Shown here piece by piece: positions 21,846 to 30,784 of a DNA stretch of 64,000 bases. The notes beneath the pieces are model-generated. The model saw only the letters and a program-made list of their open reading frames with translations. It had not been told where the DNA came from and did no database searches. The position numbers were made by a program, and so were the translations under genes. Origin of the DNA: Rhodococcoides corynebacterioides NBRC 14404 (GTDB lineage Bacteria; Actinomycetota; Actinomycetes; Mycobacteriales; Mycobacteriaceae); assembly GCF_001894765.1 (NCBI RefSeq), contig NZ_BCWV01000001.1, forward strand, positions 62,001 through 126,000, written 5' to 3'. Numbering within the stretch: position 1 is the stretch's first letter; each line of letters opens with the position of its first letter.

Positions 21846-22439
21846 TCAGCCCACCTGCCGGAACTGCACCCGCGTACCGGGGACGATCAGCGCGGGCGGG
21901 TCGCGGTCGACGGACCACAGCGCGGCGTCGGTGCGTCCGATGAGCTGCCACCCGCCGGGTGACGACGACGGGTAGACGGCCGAATAGTTCCCGGCCAGGG
22001 CGACGGAGCCGGCCGGGACGGAGGTGCGGGGGTCGCGTCGTCGGGGAACGTCGAGCGCGAGATCGCTGACCAGGTAGGCGAATCCGGGGGAGAAGCCGCA
22101 GAAGGCCGCCGTCCAGACGCTGCCGGTGTGGTCGGCGACGACGTCCCGTCCGGTGGCGTCGCGGACGGCCTCGAGGTCGGGTCCGTCGTACACCACGTCG
22201 AGGGTCACCAGGTCGCCGCTCGTGTCGGACGGGTCCGCGGGTGGGGTCGAGCGCAGCCATCGTGCGACGGCCTCGGGGTCGGCGTCGTCGGTGAGGACGG
22301 CGAGCACCGTGGTGGCGGCGGGCACCAGCTCGGCGATGCCCGCGTGACCGGCGGCCCACCCGGCGTGGTGCCCGGCGACGTCCCGGGTGTCGTCGAGGTC
22401 CACCAGCAGTGCGCGGTCACCGACGCGATGGATCTTCAT
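21846..22439 (-). CDS. pxpB: 5-oxoprolinase subunit B
   Basis: 197-residue PxpB (KipI/AHS1 family). Visible motifs are G-D-R-A-L-L-V near the start, [11 protein letters not shown] around residue 115, P-R[16 protein letters not shown] and G-G-W-Q-L-I-G-R-T near the end. ATG 22439 overlaps the pxpA stop by four bases (ATGA), so translation is coupled. The longer opening is a shadow of pxpA. Confidence 0.93.
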   Translation of the reverse strand: MKIHRVGDRALLVDLDDTRDVAGHHAGWAAGHAGIAELVPAATTVLAVLTDDADPEAVARWLRSTPPADPSDTSGDLVTLDVVYDGPDLEAVRDATGRDVVADHTGSVWTAAFCGFSPGFAYLVSDLALDVPRRRDPRTSVPAGSVALAGNYSAVYPSSSPGGWQLIGRTDAALWSVDRDPPALIVPGTRVQFRQVG

Positions 22440-23188
22440 GTGAACGGAACCGGCTCGATACCGTGGCGCTGCAACAGTTCTCGGACTGCGTGCGCCATGT
22501 CCACGGAGGCGGGGGTGTCTCCGTGCAGGCAGACCGAGTCGGCGTGCACCGTGACCTCGGAGCCGTCGATCGCGGTGACCGTGCCCTCGGTGACCAGTCG
22601 TAGGACGCGGCGGGCGACGTCGTCGACGTCGTGCAGGACGGCGCCCGGTTCGCGCCGGGACACCAGGGTGCCCTCCGGGGTGTAGGCGCGGTCGGCGAAG
22701 GCCTCGGGGACTGCGCGCAACCCGGCCGCCTCGGCCCGGCGCAGGAACTCCGAGCCCGGCAGGCCCAGGACCGGGAGGGACGCGTCGTACTCCGTCACGG
22801 CGTCGACCACCGCCTGCGCCTGCGCGTCGTGGTGGACGATCGTGTTGTAGAGCGCCCCATGTGGTTTGACGTAGGACGCCCGTCCGCCCGCCACCCGTGC
22901 GAGTCCGTCCAGCGCGCCGAGCTGGTAGATCACGTCGGCGGTGAGGTCCTCGGCGGTGACGTCGACGAACCGCCGCCCGAACCCCACCAGGTCGTGATAG
23001 CCCACCTGGGCGCCGATCCGCACTCCGGCCGACACCGCCTCGCGGCAGGTCCGCAGGAGAGTCGTCGGGTCCCCGGCGTGGAAGCCGCACGCGATGTTGG
23101 CGCTGGTGACGACGGCGAGCATGGCGGCGTCGTCACCGAGGGTCCAGGTGCCGTAGCCCTCACCGAGATCCGCATTGAGGTCCACCAT
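22436..23188 (-). CDS. pxpA: 5-oxoprolinase subunit A (LamB/YcsF family)
   Basis: 250-residue LamB/YcsF-family subunit. The N-terminus is [10 protein letters not shown], followed by [11 protein letters not shown] and V-K-P-H-G-A-L-Y-N. It is the first gene of pxpA-pxpB-pxpC. TAGGCT lies six bases before ATG 23188, so the operon probably starts with a leaderless message. No dedicated transporter is attached. The operon likely recycles 5-oxoproline that forms spontaneously from glutamine. Confidence 0.94.
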   Translation of the reverse strand: MVDLNADLGEGYGTWTLGDDAAMLAVVTSANIACGFHAGDPTTLLRTCREAVSAGVRIGAQVGYHDLVGFGRRFVDVTAEDLTADVIYQLGALDGLARVAGGRASYVKPHGALYNTIVHHDAQAQAVVDAVTEYDASLPVLGLPGSEFLRRAEAAGLRAVPEAFADRAYTPEGTLVSRREPGAVLHDVDDVARRVLRLVTEGTVTAIDGSEVTVHADSVCLHGDTPASVDMAHAVRELLQRHGIEPVPFT

Positions 23189-23205
23189 GATCCGAGCCTA
23201 GAGGG

Positions 23206-23271
23206 TCCCGCGCTGCCGGTGTGCTCGCGCGCTGCCTGCGGTCAGCGCGGGAACGTACTCGCAGCGCGGGA
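23206..23271. terminator. Hairpins downstream of the zinc transporter operon
   Basis: TCCCGCGCTG at 23206-23215 can pair with CAGCGCGGGA at 23243-23252 or with the identical CAGCGCGGGA at 23262-23271, giving two alternative ten-base stems. They lie after the znuB stop and before divergent pxpA on the same strand, so they probably end znu transcripts and insulate pxpA. Confidence 0.5.
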
Positions 23272-23303
23272 GGGGAGGGGCGGGCGCGGGAAGGAAGGGA
23301 GAG

Positions 23304-24173
23304 TCAGGCCGCTGCCGGCACCCGCGCCGGTGTCCGACGCCCGACGGCCCGGCAGACGAGGTAGATCACGAAGGAGATGGTGGTGACGAAGGTGGAGACG
23401 GGCACCCCCGGCGCCAGGGACAGCAGGATCCCGCCCACCGCGGCGACCTCGGCGAAGACGACCGACAGGACGGTGGCGGTGACGGGGTTGGCGGTGACGC
23501 GGGAGGCCGCGGCGGCCGGGGTGATGAGGAGGGAGAGCACCAGCAGTGCCCCGACGATCTGCACGCCCAGCGCGCAGGCCACGCCCACGAGCACCGCGAA
23601 CACGATCGACAGCGCGCGCATGGGGACGCCGCGGGCCTCGGCGCCCTCCGGGTCCGTACTGGCGAACAGCAGCGGCCGGTAGACGACCAGCAGCACCAGC
23701 AGAACCACCACGGCGACACCGAGGAGCAGCCCCAGGCCGGTGCTGCCGACGCCGACGATCTGGCCCACGAGCAGCGAGAACGACGTGCCGGTGCGGCCCG
23801 GGTAGGCCCAGAGGAACAGCACGGACAGGCCCAGGCCGAAGCTCATGATGACGCCGATGACGGAGTCGCGTTCGCGCGCGCGGCGCCCGAGCAGCGCGAA
23901 CAGTACGGCCGCGATCACCGAGCCCAGGATCGCGCCGACGCCGACGGCGAGGCCGGCGAGCAGCGCCGCCGATGCGCCCGTCAGGGACAGCTCGGACGAG
24001 CCGTGGACGGCGAAGGACCACTGCCGGCTCACGATGAGCGGACCGAGGACCCCGGCCAGCACGCCGAGCACGGCCGCGGCGAGGAGAGCCTGCTGGACGA
24101 AGTCGTAGGTCAGCAGGTCGGCCGTCGTGCCGAAGTCGAGCGCCTTGCTCAGCGCGTCGAGGACCTTGTCCAC
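23304..24173 (-). CDS. znuB: Zinc ABC transporter permease
   Basis: 289-residue integral membrane permease of the ZnuB/MntB (ABC-3) family with about eight hydrophobic helices. Typical features are R-Q-W-S-F-A-V-H-G after the first helix, the E-x-x-G-x-P cytoplasmic segment as A-E-A-R-G-V-P, and L-L-I-T-P-A-A-A-A near helix 6. It starts one base after the znuC stop at GTG 24173. With znuC and znuA it completes a zinc uptake system. The metal is inferred from the His-rich binding protein upstream. Confidence 0.9.
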   Translation of the reverse strand: MDKVLDALSKALDFGTTADLLTYDFVQQALLAAAVLGVLAGVLGPLIVSRQWSFAVHGSSELSLTGASAALLAGLAVGVGAILGSVIAAVLFALLGRRARERDSVIGVIMSFGLGLSVLFLWAYPGRTGTSFSLLVGQIVGVGSTGLGLLLGVAVVVLLVLLVVYRPLLFASTDPEGAEARGVPMRALSIVFAVLVGVACALGVQIVGALLVLSLLITPAAAASRVTANPVTATVLSVVFAEVAAVGGILLSLAPGVPVSTFVTTISFVIYLVCRAVGRRTPARVPAAA

Positions 24174-24174
24174 G

Positions 24175-24975
24175 TCAGATCTCTTCCGTCGGGTGGTGGG
24201 CTCCCGCGGCGCCGAGCGCGTCCATCGCGTCGCCCGTGCCGACGACCACCAGGCGGCCGCGGACCCGGAGCACGTCGACGTCGGTGTCGTAGAGCTCGGA
24301 GAGCACCTCGGAGGTCATGACCTCGTCGGTGGTGCCGATGCGGAACTTGCCGTCCACGAGGTAGACGATGCGGTCGACGATCGGCAGGATCGGGTTGATC
24401 TCGTGCGTCACGAACACCACGGCCGTGCCGTGGGCGCGTCGTCGCCGGTCGATGAGGTGGGCCACCACCTGCTGGTTGGCGAGGTCGAGGCTGAGCAGCG
24501 GCTCGTCGCACAGGAGGACCGCGGGGTCGCCGACCAGCGCCTGGGCGACGCGCAGACGCTGCTGCTCGCCGCCGCTCAGCTGTCCCAGCGGGGCGTCGGC
24601 GAACTGCTCGGCGCCGACGGATGCGATGGCGGCGTCGACCGCGTCCCGACGCGCGGCGCGGCCGCGCAGGCCGATGCCCCAGCGATGACCGTCCCAGCCC
24701 AGCCCCACGAAGTCGCGTCCACGCAGGGGCACGCCCTCGTCGATCGCCTTCTGCTGCGGGACGTACCCGACCGACGCGCGTCCGCCCACGATCTCGGCGG
24801 TCCCGGACGAAAGTCGGTTCTGCCCGAGCAGCACCTTCAGCAGCGACGTCTTGCCCGAGCCGTTGGGTCCGAGCACCGCCACGAACTCCCCGGGGGCGAC
24901 CTCCAGGTCCAGATCGGACCACAGCACCCGCTCCCCGTAGGCCAGCGTGGCGCCCTGGAGTCGAACCGCGGTCAC
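24175..24975 (-). CDS. znuC: Zinc ABC transporter ATP-binding protein
   Basis: ATPase of the ZnuABC importer. 266 residues from GTG 24975. Walker A is G-P-N-G-S-G-K-T, the Q-loop lies near V-P-Q-Q-K, the signature is L-S-G-G-E-Q-Q-R, and Walker B reads V-L-L-C-D-E-P. GTG 24996 is also open, but GGAGG sits four bases before 24975 and the shorter protein begins like the family. It lies 46 bases after znuA and is directly followed by znuB. Confidence 0.92.
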   Translation of the reverse strand: MTAVRLQGATLAYGERVLWSDLDLEVAPGEFVAVLGPNGSGKTSLLKVLLGQNRLSSGTAEIVGGRASVGYVPQQKAIDEGVPLRGRDFVGLGWDGHRWGIGLRGRAARRDAVDAAIASVGAEQFADAPLGQLSGGEQQRLRVAQALVGDPAVLLCDEPLLSLDLANQQVVAHLIDRRRRAHGTAVVFVTHEINPILPIVDRIVYLVDGKFRIGTTDEVMTSEVLSELYDTDVDVLRVRGRLVVVGTGDAMDALGAAGAHHPTEEI

Positions 24976-25021
24976 CGGGCCTCCGTCGTCGAGCACGAGC
25001 GTGTCACCGATACAGAGTGCC

Positions 25022-26002
25022 CTACGCGACGCCGAGCGCGTCGGCGAGGCTCTGCGCGGCGTCGCGCTGCCACTCCAGGTAGGTGACGCCCTCGGGCAGG
25101 GTCTCGGTCACCTCGACCACGGGGACGTCGTTCTCCTCCGCGACGCGGCGCACGTCGGCGGTCACGTTGTCCTCGGTCTGCACGTTGTAGACGAGCACGT
25201 CGACGGACCGTGAGGTGAACAGGTCGCGGGTCGCGGCGATGGCGGCGGGCGACGGATCGTTGCCGTCCTCGATCGCGTTCTCGAAGTCCTCCGGGGTCCG
25301 GTCGTCCAGGCCGGCGAGCTCGAGCAGATAGTGCGCGATGGGCTCGGTCTGCGCGACGGGGGCATCGGGGCGCTGCTGCGCGATGCGGTCCGTGATGTCG
25401 GTGACCTCGTGGACCTGCTCGTGGAAGGCCTCGGCGTTGTCCGCGTAGTACGACGCGTTGTCCGGGTCGATCGTGCCGAGCTGCTCGGCGACGGCCTCGG
25501 CGGTGGCGGCGGCGATCTCGGGGTCGTACCAGACGTGCTCGTTCTCGCCGGCATGGTCGTGACCGGCGTGATCACCGTCGGCGTGGGCAGTGTCCGCCTC
25601 CCCACCGTCGGCGTGGTCGTGGCCGTGATCGCCGAGGAACGAATAGGCGTCCACGCTGGGCACGTCGGAGGCCGAGGCCAGGACGTCGTCGACGAACTCG
25701 TCGTACCCGCCGCCGTTGTAGACCACCAGCGACGCCTCGGACAGTGCTGCGGCGTCGCCGGGGCTGGCCTCGTAGGAGTGCGGGTCGGCGGACGGGTCCG
25801 CGATGATGGCCCGCACGTCGGCCCGGTCGCCGGCGACGGCTTCGGCCACGGATCCCCACACGTTGGTCGAGGCGACGACGATGGGCCGGCCCCCGCTCTC
25901 GCCGCCGGGGGAGTCCGACGTGCCGCATCCGGCCAGGACGGTGGCGGCGGCTGCGGTCATCGCGATCGCGGCGATGCCGGTACGGGGCGAGAATGCGGAC
26001 AC
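25022..26002 (-). CDS. znuA: Zinc-binding lipoprotein of ABC transporter
   Basis: 326-residue substrate-binding lipoprotein (cluster A-I). The lipobox is V-L-A-G-C. Metal-ligand regions include P-H-S-Y-E and H-V-W-Y-D-P. The zinc-specific feature is the His/Asp-rich loop at about residues 125-160, beginning G-D-H-G-H-D-H. GTG 26002 was chosen because AGGAG lies seven to eight bases upstream and it gives a normal signal peptide. First gene of znuA-znuC-znuB, diverging from a LacI gene across a region with an AT-rich palindrome that may be a Zur box. Confidence 0.93.
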   Translation of the reverse strand: MSAFSPRTGIAAIAMTAAAATVLAGCGTSDSPGGESGGRPIVVASTNVWGSVAEAVAGDRADVRAIIADPSADPHSYEASPGDAAALSEASLVVYNGGGYDEFVDDVLASASDVPSVDAYSFLGDHGHDHADGGEADTAHADGDHAGHDHAGENEHVWYDPEIAAATAEAVAEQLGTIDPDNASYYADNAEAFHEQVHEVTDITDRIAQQRPDAPVAQTEPIAHYLLELAGLDDRTPEDFENAIEDGNDPSPAAIAATRDLFTSRSVDVLVYNVQTEDNVTADVRRVAEENDVPVVEVTETLPEGVTYLEWQRDAAQSLADALGVA

Positions 26003-26030
26003 GGGGGTACTCCTGAAGGGCTCAGTTGTT

Positions 26031-26043
26031 AACGGTAATCGTT
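26031..26043. promoter_or_regulatory. Candidate Zur operator upstream of znuA
   Basis: AACGGTAATCGTT is an AT-rich imperfect palindrome (AACG...CGTT around TAAT) about 30 bases before the znuA start, where a zinc-responsive Zur site would be expected. Its core is in the style of mycobacterial Zur boxes, but no Zur gene is in the window and the match was judged by eye. Confidence 0.4.
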
Positions 26044-26127
26044 GTCGCAACTGTAACCCCGACCCCGGTCGGATCACGAATCCGCGCCCCTGGTGACGAG
26101 GGCTCGGGCACCGGATACCGTCGCATC

Positions 26128-27216
26128 ATGGCGAGGTCGAAGGAACCGCGACGGGTGGCGACCCTCGCGTCGTTGGCCGCCGAGCTCAACGTCTCGCGGA
26201 CCACGGTGTCCAACGCCTACAACCGGCCCGATCAGCTCTCGCCCGAGATGCGCGAACGGGTTCTGCACGCCGCCCGTGCCCGCGGGTATCCCGGTCCGGA
26301 CCCGGTCGCGCGATCGCTGCGCACCCGGCGGGCCGGGGCCGTCGGCCTGGTGCTCACCGAGGCGCTGAGCTACTCCTTCAGCGACCCCGCCGCCGTGCGG
26401 TTCCTGACCGGCCTCGCCGAGGAGTGCGAATCGGCGGGCCGCGGGTTGCTCCTCATCCCCGCGGGCCCGGCGGCCACACCCGAGGACGCGGCGGCCGTGG
26501 TGCAGCAGGCGGGCGTCGACGCCTTCGTCGTCTACTCGGTGTCCGACGACGATCCGCATCTCACCGCCGTCCGGGAGCGACATCTGCCGACCGTGGTGTG
26601 CGACCAACCGCGCGATGCGGCCGACACCTCGCTCGTGGGGATCGACGACCGGACGGCGATGCGCGAACTCGCGGAACAGGTGTTCGCGCAGGGCCATCGG
26701 AGCATCGTGGTGCTGTGCATGCGGTTGCGGCGCGACCGCCACGACGGCGTGGTCGACGCGAACCGCCTGTCCGCCATCACGTTCCACGTCCAGCGCGAGC
26801 GCATCGCCGGGGTGCGCGACGCCGCCGTCGCCGCGGGCGTGCCCGATGCGTTCACCGTGGTCGAACGCTTCGAGAACACCCGCCCGGCCGGCCGGTCCGC
26901 CGCGGCCGAGGCGCTCGGCGCCGTTCCCGGCGCCACCGCCGTGATCTGCACGTCGGACGTGCTCGCCCTCGGCGCGCTCGATCACTGTGCCGCGCAGGGC
27001 ATCTCGATACCGGACGCGCTCTCGGTGACCGGGTTCGACGGCGTCGACGACGCCGAACGGGCCGGCCTGACGACGGTCCGTCAGCCCGTCGTCGAGAAGG
27101 GTCGGCTGGTCGGCGAGATCGTGCTGGGCGTCAGCCATTCCGGCGTCGATCGCACCGAGCACCTGCCCACCACGCTGGTGCCGGGGCGCACGCTGGGCCC
27201 GCCGCGGCAGAACTGA
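26128..27216 (+). CDS. LacI-family transcriptional regulator
   Basis: 362-residue LacI/GalR regulator. The N-terminal helix-turn-helix with hinge reads A-T-L-A-S-L-A-A-E-L-N-V-S-R-T-T-V-S-N-A. The periplasmic-binding-protein-like effector domain extends from about residue 70 to the end (V-I-C-T-S-D-V-L-A-L-G-A-L and S-V-T-G-F-D-G are typical). ATG 26128 follows TACCGT by six bases. It diverges from znuA and converges with the trehalose-phosphatase/GH15 fusion, separated by only four bases. A sugar effector is likely; a link to trehalose is only positional. Confidence 0.9.
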   Translation: MARSKEPRRVATLASLAAELNVSRTTVSNAYNRPDQLSPEMRERVLHAARARGYPGPDPVARSLRTRRAGAVGLVLTEALSYSFSDPAAVRFLTGLAEECESAGRGLLLIPAGPAATPEDAAAVVQQAGVDAFVVYSVSDDDPHLTAVRERHLPTVVCDQPRDAADTSLVGIDDRTAMRELAEQVFAQGHRSIVVLCMRLRRDRHDGVVDANRLSAITFHVQRERIAGVRDAAVAAGVPDAFTVVERFENTRPAGRSAAAEALGAVPGATAVICTSDVLALGALDHCAAQGISIPDALSVTGFDGVDDAERAGLTTVRQPVVEKGRLVGEIVLGVSHSGVDRTEHLPTTLVPGRTLGPPRQN

Positions 27217-27220
27217 TCGG

Positions 27221-29779
27221 TTACCGCTCCGCCGACAGCAACTGCGCGCACCGCAGCAACCCGAGGTGCGAGTAGGCCTGCGGGTGATTGCCCAGGGACC
27301 GCTCGGCCACGGGGTCGTATTCCTCGCTGAGCAGTCCGGTGGGCCCGGCGGCGGCGACCAGCTGGGTGAAGAGGGCCTCCGCCGGCTGTCGCTGGCCGAT
27401 CAGCAGGTACGCCTCGACCAGCCACGCCGCGCAGAGGTGGAAGCCGCCCTCGCCGCCGGGCAGGCCGTCGTCGTGGTGGTAGCGGTAGACCGTGGCGCCA
27501 CTGCGCAGTTCGGCCTCGGTGGCGAGCACGGTGGCCTGGAAACGCGGGTCGTCCGGGTCGATCAGGCCGGACAGGCCGATGTGCAGGGTGGCGGCGTCGA
27601 GGTCGGTGCCGTCGTAGGCCGCGGTGTAGGACTGCGCCTCGTCGTTCCATCCCTGCTCGCGCACCTGCTGGGCGATGACGTCGCGCAGCGTGGTCCACCC
27701 GAGCTGGGCCTCGCGGCCGTACGTCTCGGCCAGCGTGAGGGCGCGGTCCACGGTCAACCAGCACATGACCTTCGAGTAGACGTGGTGGCGCGGGTTTCCG
27801 CGGATCTCCCAGATGCCGTGATCCGGCTCGGCCCACCGTCGTTCGACGGCGTCGACCATGGCCCGCACCAACTCCCAGTCCCGGTCGGGCAGTGCCACGG
27901 CGGGGTCGGTGACGCCCGCCGCGGTGCGGGTGGCCGCGAGCGTGTGGATCAGGTCGACGATCGGGCCGAAGACGTCGAGCTGCACCTGCTGGTTGGCCGC
28001 GTTGCCGACGCGCACGGGTCGCGACCCGGCGTACCCGGGCAGGACGTCGATGACGGCCTCGGGCGGCAGCGTCTGCCCCCACAGCGTGTACAGCGGGTGC
28101 AGGCGCTCGGGGCCGGGGACGGTGGCGAGCACGTCGTGCACCCAGCCGAGGTAGGCCTCGGCCTCGGACGTCGATCCGAGCGAGACCAGAGCGGAGGCGG
28201 TGAGGGCGGCGTCGCGGAGCCAGCAGTAGCGGTAGTCCCAGTTGCGGACGCCGCCGATCTCCTCGGGCAGCGAGGTGGTGGCCGCCGCCATGATGGAACC
28301 GGAGTCGGCGTGGACCAGGCCGCGCAGCGTGAGAGCCGAGCGCTTCATCAGGTCCGGCTTGAGCGGCGGCAGGGACAGGCCCGCGGCCCACTCGCTCCAG
28401 TAGGCCTCGGCCTGCGCGCGACGCTCCGGCTCCGGCACTGCCGACGGCCCCAGATCCTCGGTGCCACAGCGTAGTTCGAGTACGACGGGCCCGGCCGACG
28501 GATCGATCTCCGCGCGCGCGGTCTCCTGCCCGTGTTCGATGGTGATGGACCAGTCGAGTCCCGGCGCCCGCAGCACCATCGGATCGTTGGTGCCGTGGAT
28601 GCGCAGGCCTTCGTCCTCCGGTTCGAGACGCATGCGCGCCTGACCGAACTCCGGCCGCGGTGCGAACGTCACGACGGCCTTCGCCGTCCCGGTGACGACG
28701 CGGGTGAAGTCGGTGCGTCCGGGCGCGACGTCGTGCGCGAGGTAGTCGGTGACCTGCAGGCTCGCCCACCGGGTCTGCACCGTCATCGTGCTGTCGAGGT
28801 ACTGCTGGCTGAGCGGCAACGAGGGCCGCGCCGGGCCCACGGTGAAGTGGCCGGCCTCGTCCCCGCCGAGCAGGTGCGCGAACACCGCGGCCGAATCGGG
28901 CTCCGGGTGACAGAGCCAGGTGAGGGACGCGTCGGGAGTGAGCAGGGCGACCGACCGCGGGCTCGCCACCATCGTCAGCCGTTCGATGCGCGGGGCGTCG
29001 GCGCCGGAGAGCCACCGACGACGCTCCTCGGTGAGGAAGGCCAGGGCGGCCGCGACGTCCTCGGTGCTCTCGACGCGGTATTCCGCGAGCGAGTCGCCCG
29101 GACCGACCTTGACGCCGATGTCGGGTCCGTGCAGGCGGCGGAACGCCTTCTCGTCGGTGACGTCGTCGCCGAAGAACAGCGCCGCCGACGCGCCCCCGCG
29201 GTGGCGGAGGATGTCGAGCGCCTGCCCCTTGTCGGTGACGATGACGGCGAGTTCGATCACGGACTTGCCCTCGGTGACCTGCACTCCGTCCCACTGTGCG
29301 ACGCCGTCGCGCACGGCGGTCAGGGCGCGCTCGCCTACCTCCGGGTCGGCGTTGCGGACATGCAGGGCGACGCTGGCGGGCTTGGTCTCGACGGTGATGT
29401 GCTCGCCCTGCGCGGCAATGCTGCGGAGCTCGGCGATCAGCCGCTCGAGGAGTGCCTTCGCGTCGTCGCCGAGTTCGGTGACGAACCCCGCGTCGAACTC
29501 GGAGCCGTGGCTGCCGACCAGCTGCACCTCGACGGGGAGGCGCGACAGAATGGCGAGGTCGCGCAGGGCGCGGCCGGAGATGACGGCGGCGTCGGTGTGG
29601 TCGAGCCCGGCGAGCGTGCGCAACGCACGGACCGACTCGGGGTGGGGGAACGCCTTCTGCGGGTCCGAGACGAGTGGGGCCATGGTGCCGTCGTAGTCCG
29701 AGGCGACCAGCAGTCGCGGCACCCTCGCGATGCTCACGAGGGCGCGGCGCAGTGTCAGGGGCAGATCGGCGGCGCTCAC
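27221..29779 (-). CDS. otsB: Trehalose-6-phosphate phosphatase / GH15 glycoside hydrolase fusion
   Basis: 852-residue two-enzyme protein. Residues 1-255 form a HAD-type trehalose-phosphatase: D-Y-D-G-T with the nucleophile Asp28 and acid Asp30, S-G-R near 75, and G-D-D-V-T-D-E. From about 270 to the end is a GH15 (glucoamylase/trehalase-like) enzyme: N-W-D-Y-R-Y-C-W-L-R-D-A, G-I-W-E with a likely catalytic Glu, and L-S-E-E-Y-D-P with the second Glu. GTG 29779 is preferred because TAGATT ends seven bases before it; ATG 29818 is open. One half would make trehalose from its phosphate and the other might cleave it or a related alpha-glucoside. Confidence 0.9.
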   Translation of the reverse strand: MSAADLPLTLRRALVSIARVPRLLVASDYDGTMAPLVSDPQKAFPHPESVRALRTLAGLDHTDAAVISGRALRDLAILSRLPVEVQLVGSHGSEFDAGFVTELGDDAKALLERLIAELRSIAAQGEHITVETKPASVALHVRNADPEVGERALTAVRDGVAQWDGVQVTEGKSVIELAVIVTDKGQALDILRHRGGASAALFFGDDVTDEKAFRRLHGPDIGVKVGPGDSLAEYRVESTEDVAAALAFLTEERRRWLSGADAPRIERLTMVASPRSVALLTPDASLTWLCHPEPDSAAVFAHLLGGDEAGHFTVGPARPSLPLSQQYLDSTMTVQTRWASLQVTDYLAHDVAPGRTDFTRVVTGTAKAVVTFAPRPEFGQARMRLEPEDEGLRIHGTNDPMVLRAPGLDWSITIEHGQETARAEIDPSAGPVVLELRCGTEDLGPSAVPEPERRAQAEAYWSEWAAGLSLPPLKPDLMKRSALTLRGLVHADSGSIMAAATTSLPEEIGGVRNWDYRYCWLRDAALTASALVSLGSTSEAEAYLGWVHDVLATVPGPERLHPLYTLWGQTLPPEAVIDVLPGYAGSRPVRVGNAANQQVQLDVFGPIVDLIHTLAATRTAAGVTDPAVALPDRDWELVRAMVDAVERRWAEPDHGIWEIRGNPRHHVYSKVMCWLTVDRALTLAETYGREAQLGWTTLRDVIAQQVREQGWNDEAQSYTAAYDGTDLDAATLHIGLSGLIDPDDPRFQATVLATEAELRSGATVYRYHHDDGLPGGEGGFHLCAAWLVEAYLLIGQRQPAEALFTQLVAAAGPTGLLSEEYDPVAERSLGNHPQAYSHLGLLRCAQLLSAER

Positions 29780-29906
29780 CGGACAGAATCTAGGCCACCG
29801 GGGGGCGCGACGACGCATCGGGAGAGACGGTTCCCGCCCCGTCGTGGGCCCGCGAGGCCGCCGCGCCCGGCGCCGGGACCGGCGAATGCGGCACGCGTGA
29901 TTGTTT

Positions 29907-29920
29907 CGGAGAATTCTCCG
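29907..29920. promoter_or_regulatory. Perfect 14-bp palindrome upstream of whiB3
   Basis: CGGAGAATTCTCCG is a perfect palindrome. The arm CTCCG recurs inverted as CGGAG at 29928-29932, and TTGTTTC occurs as a direct repeat on both sides (29901 and 29933). It lies about 80 bases before the whiB3 start in the 222-base divergent region (29780-30001) and is a likely operator for an unknown dimeric regulator. Confidence 0.5.
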
Positions 29921-30001
29921 TTAACTTCGGAGTTGTTTCTTCGTAATGTCATACTGCCACCGTGACGAGCGCGTCGACGTAATCGGAGTTCGAGGAGTGT
30001 C

Positions 30002-30295
30002 ATGTCCAAGCCCGTTCGTTTGCCGGAGCCGGTGACCACCACGTGGGAGTGGCAGATGCACGGCCTCTGTCGAGGCATGGATTCGGCGGTCTTCTTTCAC
30101 CCCGAAGGTGAACGCGGACACAAGCGTGCTGCACGAGAAGAGCAGGCCAAGCGGGTGTGCGCCCAGTGCCCCGTGCTGCAGCGATGCCGCGAGTACGCCG
30201 TGACCGCGGGTGAGCCGTACGGAGTCTGGGGCGGAATGTCGGCACCGGAGCGAATGCTCGCGGAGAGTATTCAGGACAATCGCGCAATAGGCTGA
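30002..30295 (+). CDS. whiB3: WhiB-family iron-sulfur regulator, WhiB3/WhiD-like
   Basis: 97-residue redox-sensing transcription factor that binds a [4Fe-4S] cluster and the principal sigma factor. The four cysteine ligands are Cys23, Cys53, Cys56 and Cys62 (C-x29-C-x2-C-x5-C), followed by the G-V-W-G-G turn at about 74-78. The segment W-x-W-Q-x-x-G-L-C-R-G-M-D-S with F-F-H-P-x-G-E-R-G matches WhiB3 and Streptomyces WhiD, rather than WhiB1, 2 or 4. The C-terminus is short. It has a long AT-richer upstream region with a palindrome and stands alone. Confidence 0.9.
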   Translation: MSKPVRLPEPVTTTWEWQMHGLCRGMDSAVFFHPEGERGHKRAAREEQAKRVCAQCPVLQRCREYAVTAGEPYGVWGGMSAPERMLAESIQDNRAIG

Positions 30296-30481
30296 ACGAG
30301 CGACACGGAAGCGTCGTCGCCCGGATGTCGACCGCAAGAATCGGGAGAAAAACCGAATTGCGGAGCGGATCATCGGGAATTCGACCGCAGTGCCGTTCGC
30401 GGCGGAATCGAAGGGGATTCGCGGGAATCCGCTGATTCTCGGGTGTTCCCTCCGTGGGGTCGTGGGTCTACCGTCGAGACC

Positions 30482-30742
30482 ATGTGCAGGAACATCACCG
30501 AGCTGCGCGGACTCGAACCGGCGGCGACGGAGGACGAGATCGAAGCCGCGGCGCGGCAGTACGTGCGGAAGGTCAGCGGACTGCGCACGCTGTCCGAGGC
30601 CAACCGTGAGCCGTTCGAGGCTGCCGTGGCCGAGGTCACGGCGTCGACCCGTCGGCTGCTCGCGACGTTGCCGCCGCGCCGACAGCCGCCGAAGACCGAA
30701 CCCCCGCTTCGACGCCTGGCCCAGAGCGCCGCGACGGCCTAG
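30482..30742 (+). CDS. DUF2277 family protein
   Basis: 86-residue soluble protein with the DUF2277 signature from the first residue: M-C-R-N-I-T-E-L-R-G, A-A-R-Q-Y-V-R-K-V-S-G and F-E-A-A-V-A-E-V. No function has been established for the family. ATG 30482 follows TACCGT by six bases (leaderless layout) and gives the exact family start; the longer opening does not. It converges with the flavohaemoglobin-like gene. The 186 bases between whiB3 and this gene show no other feature. Confidence 0.85.
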   Translation: MCRNITELRGLEPAATEDEIEAAARQYVRKVSGLRTLSEANREPFEAAVAEVTASTRRLLATLPPRRQPPKTEPPLRRLAQSAATA

Positions 30743-30784
30743 CCGGGGAGACCGGTACCGGTGCCGACCGGTGTGCGGGGCCGG

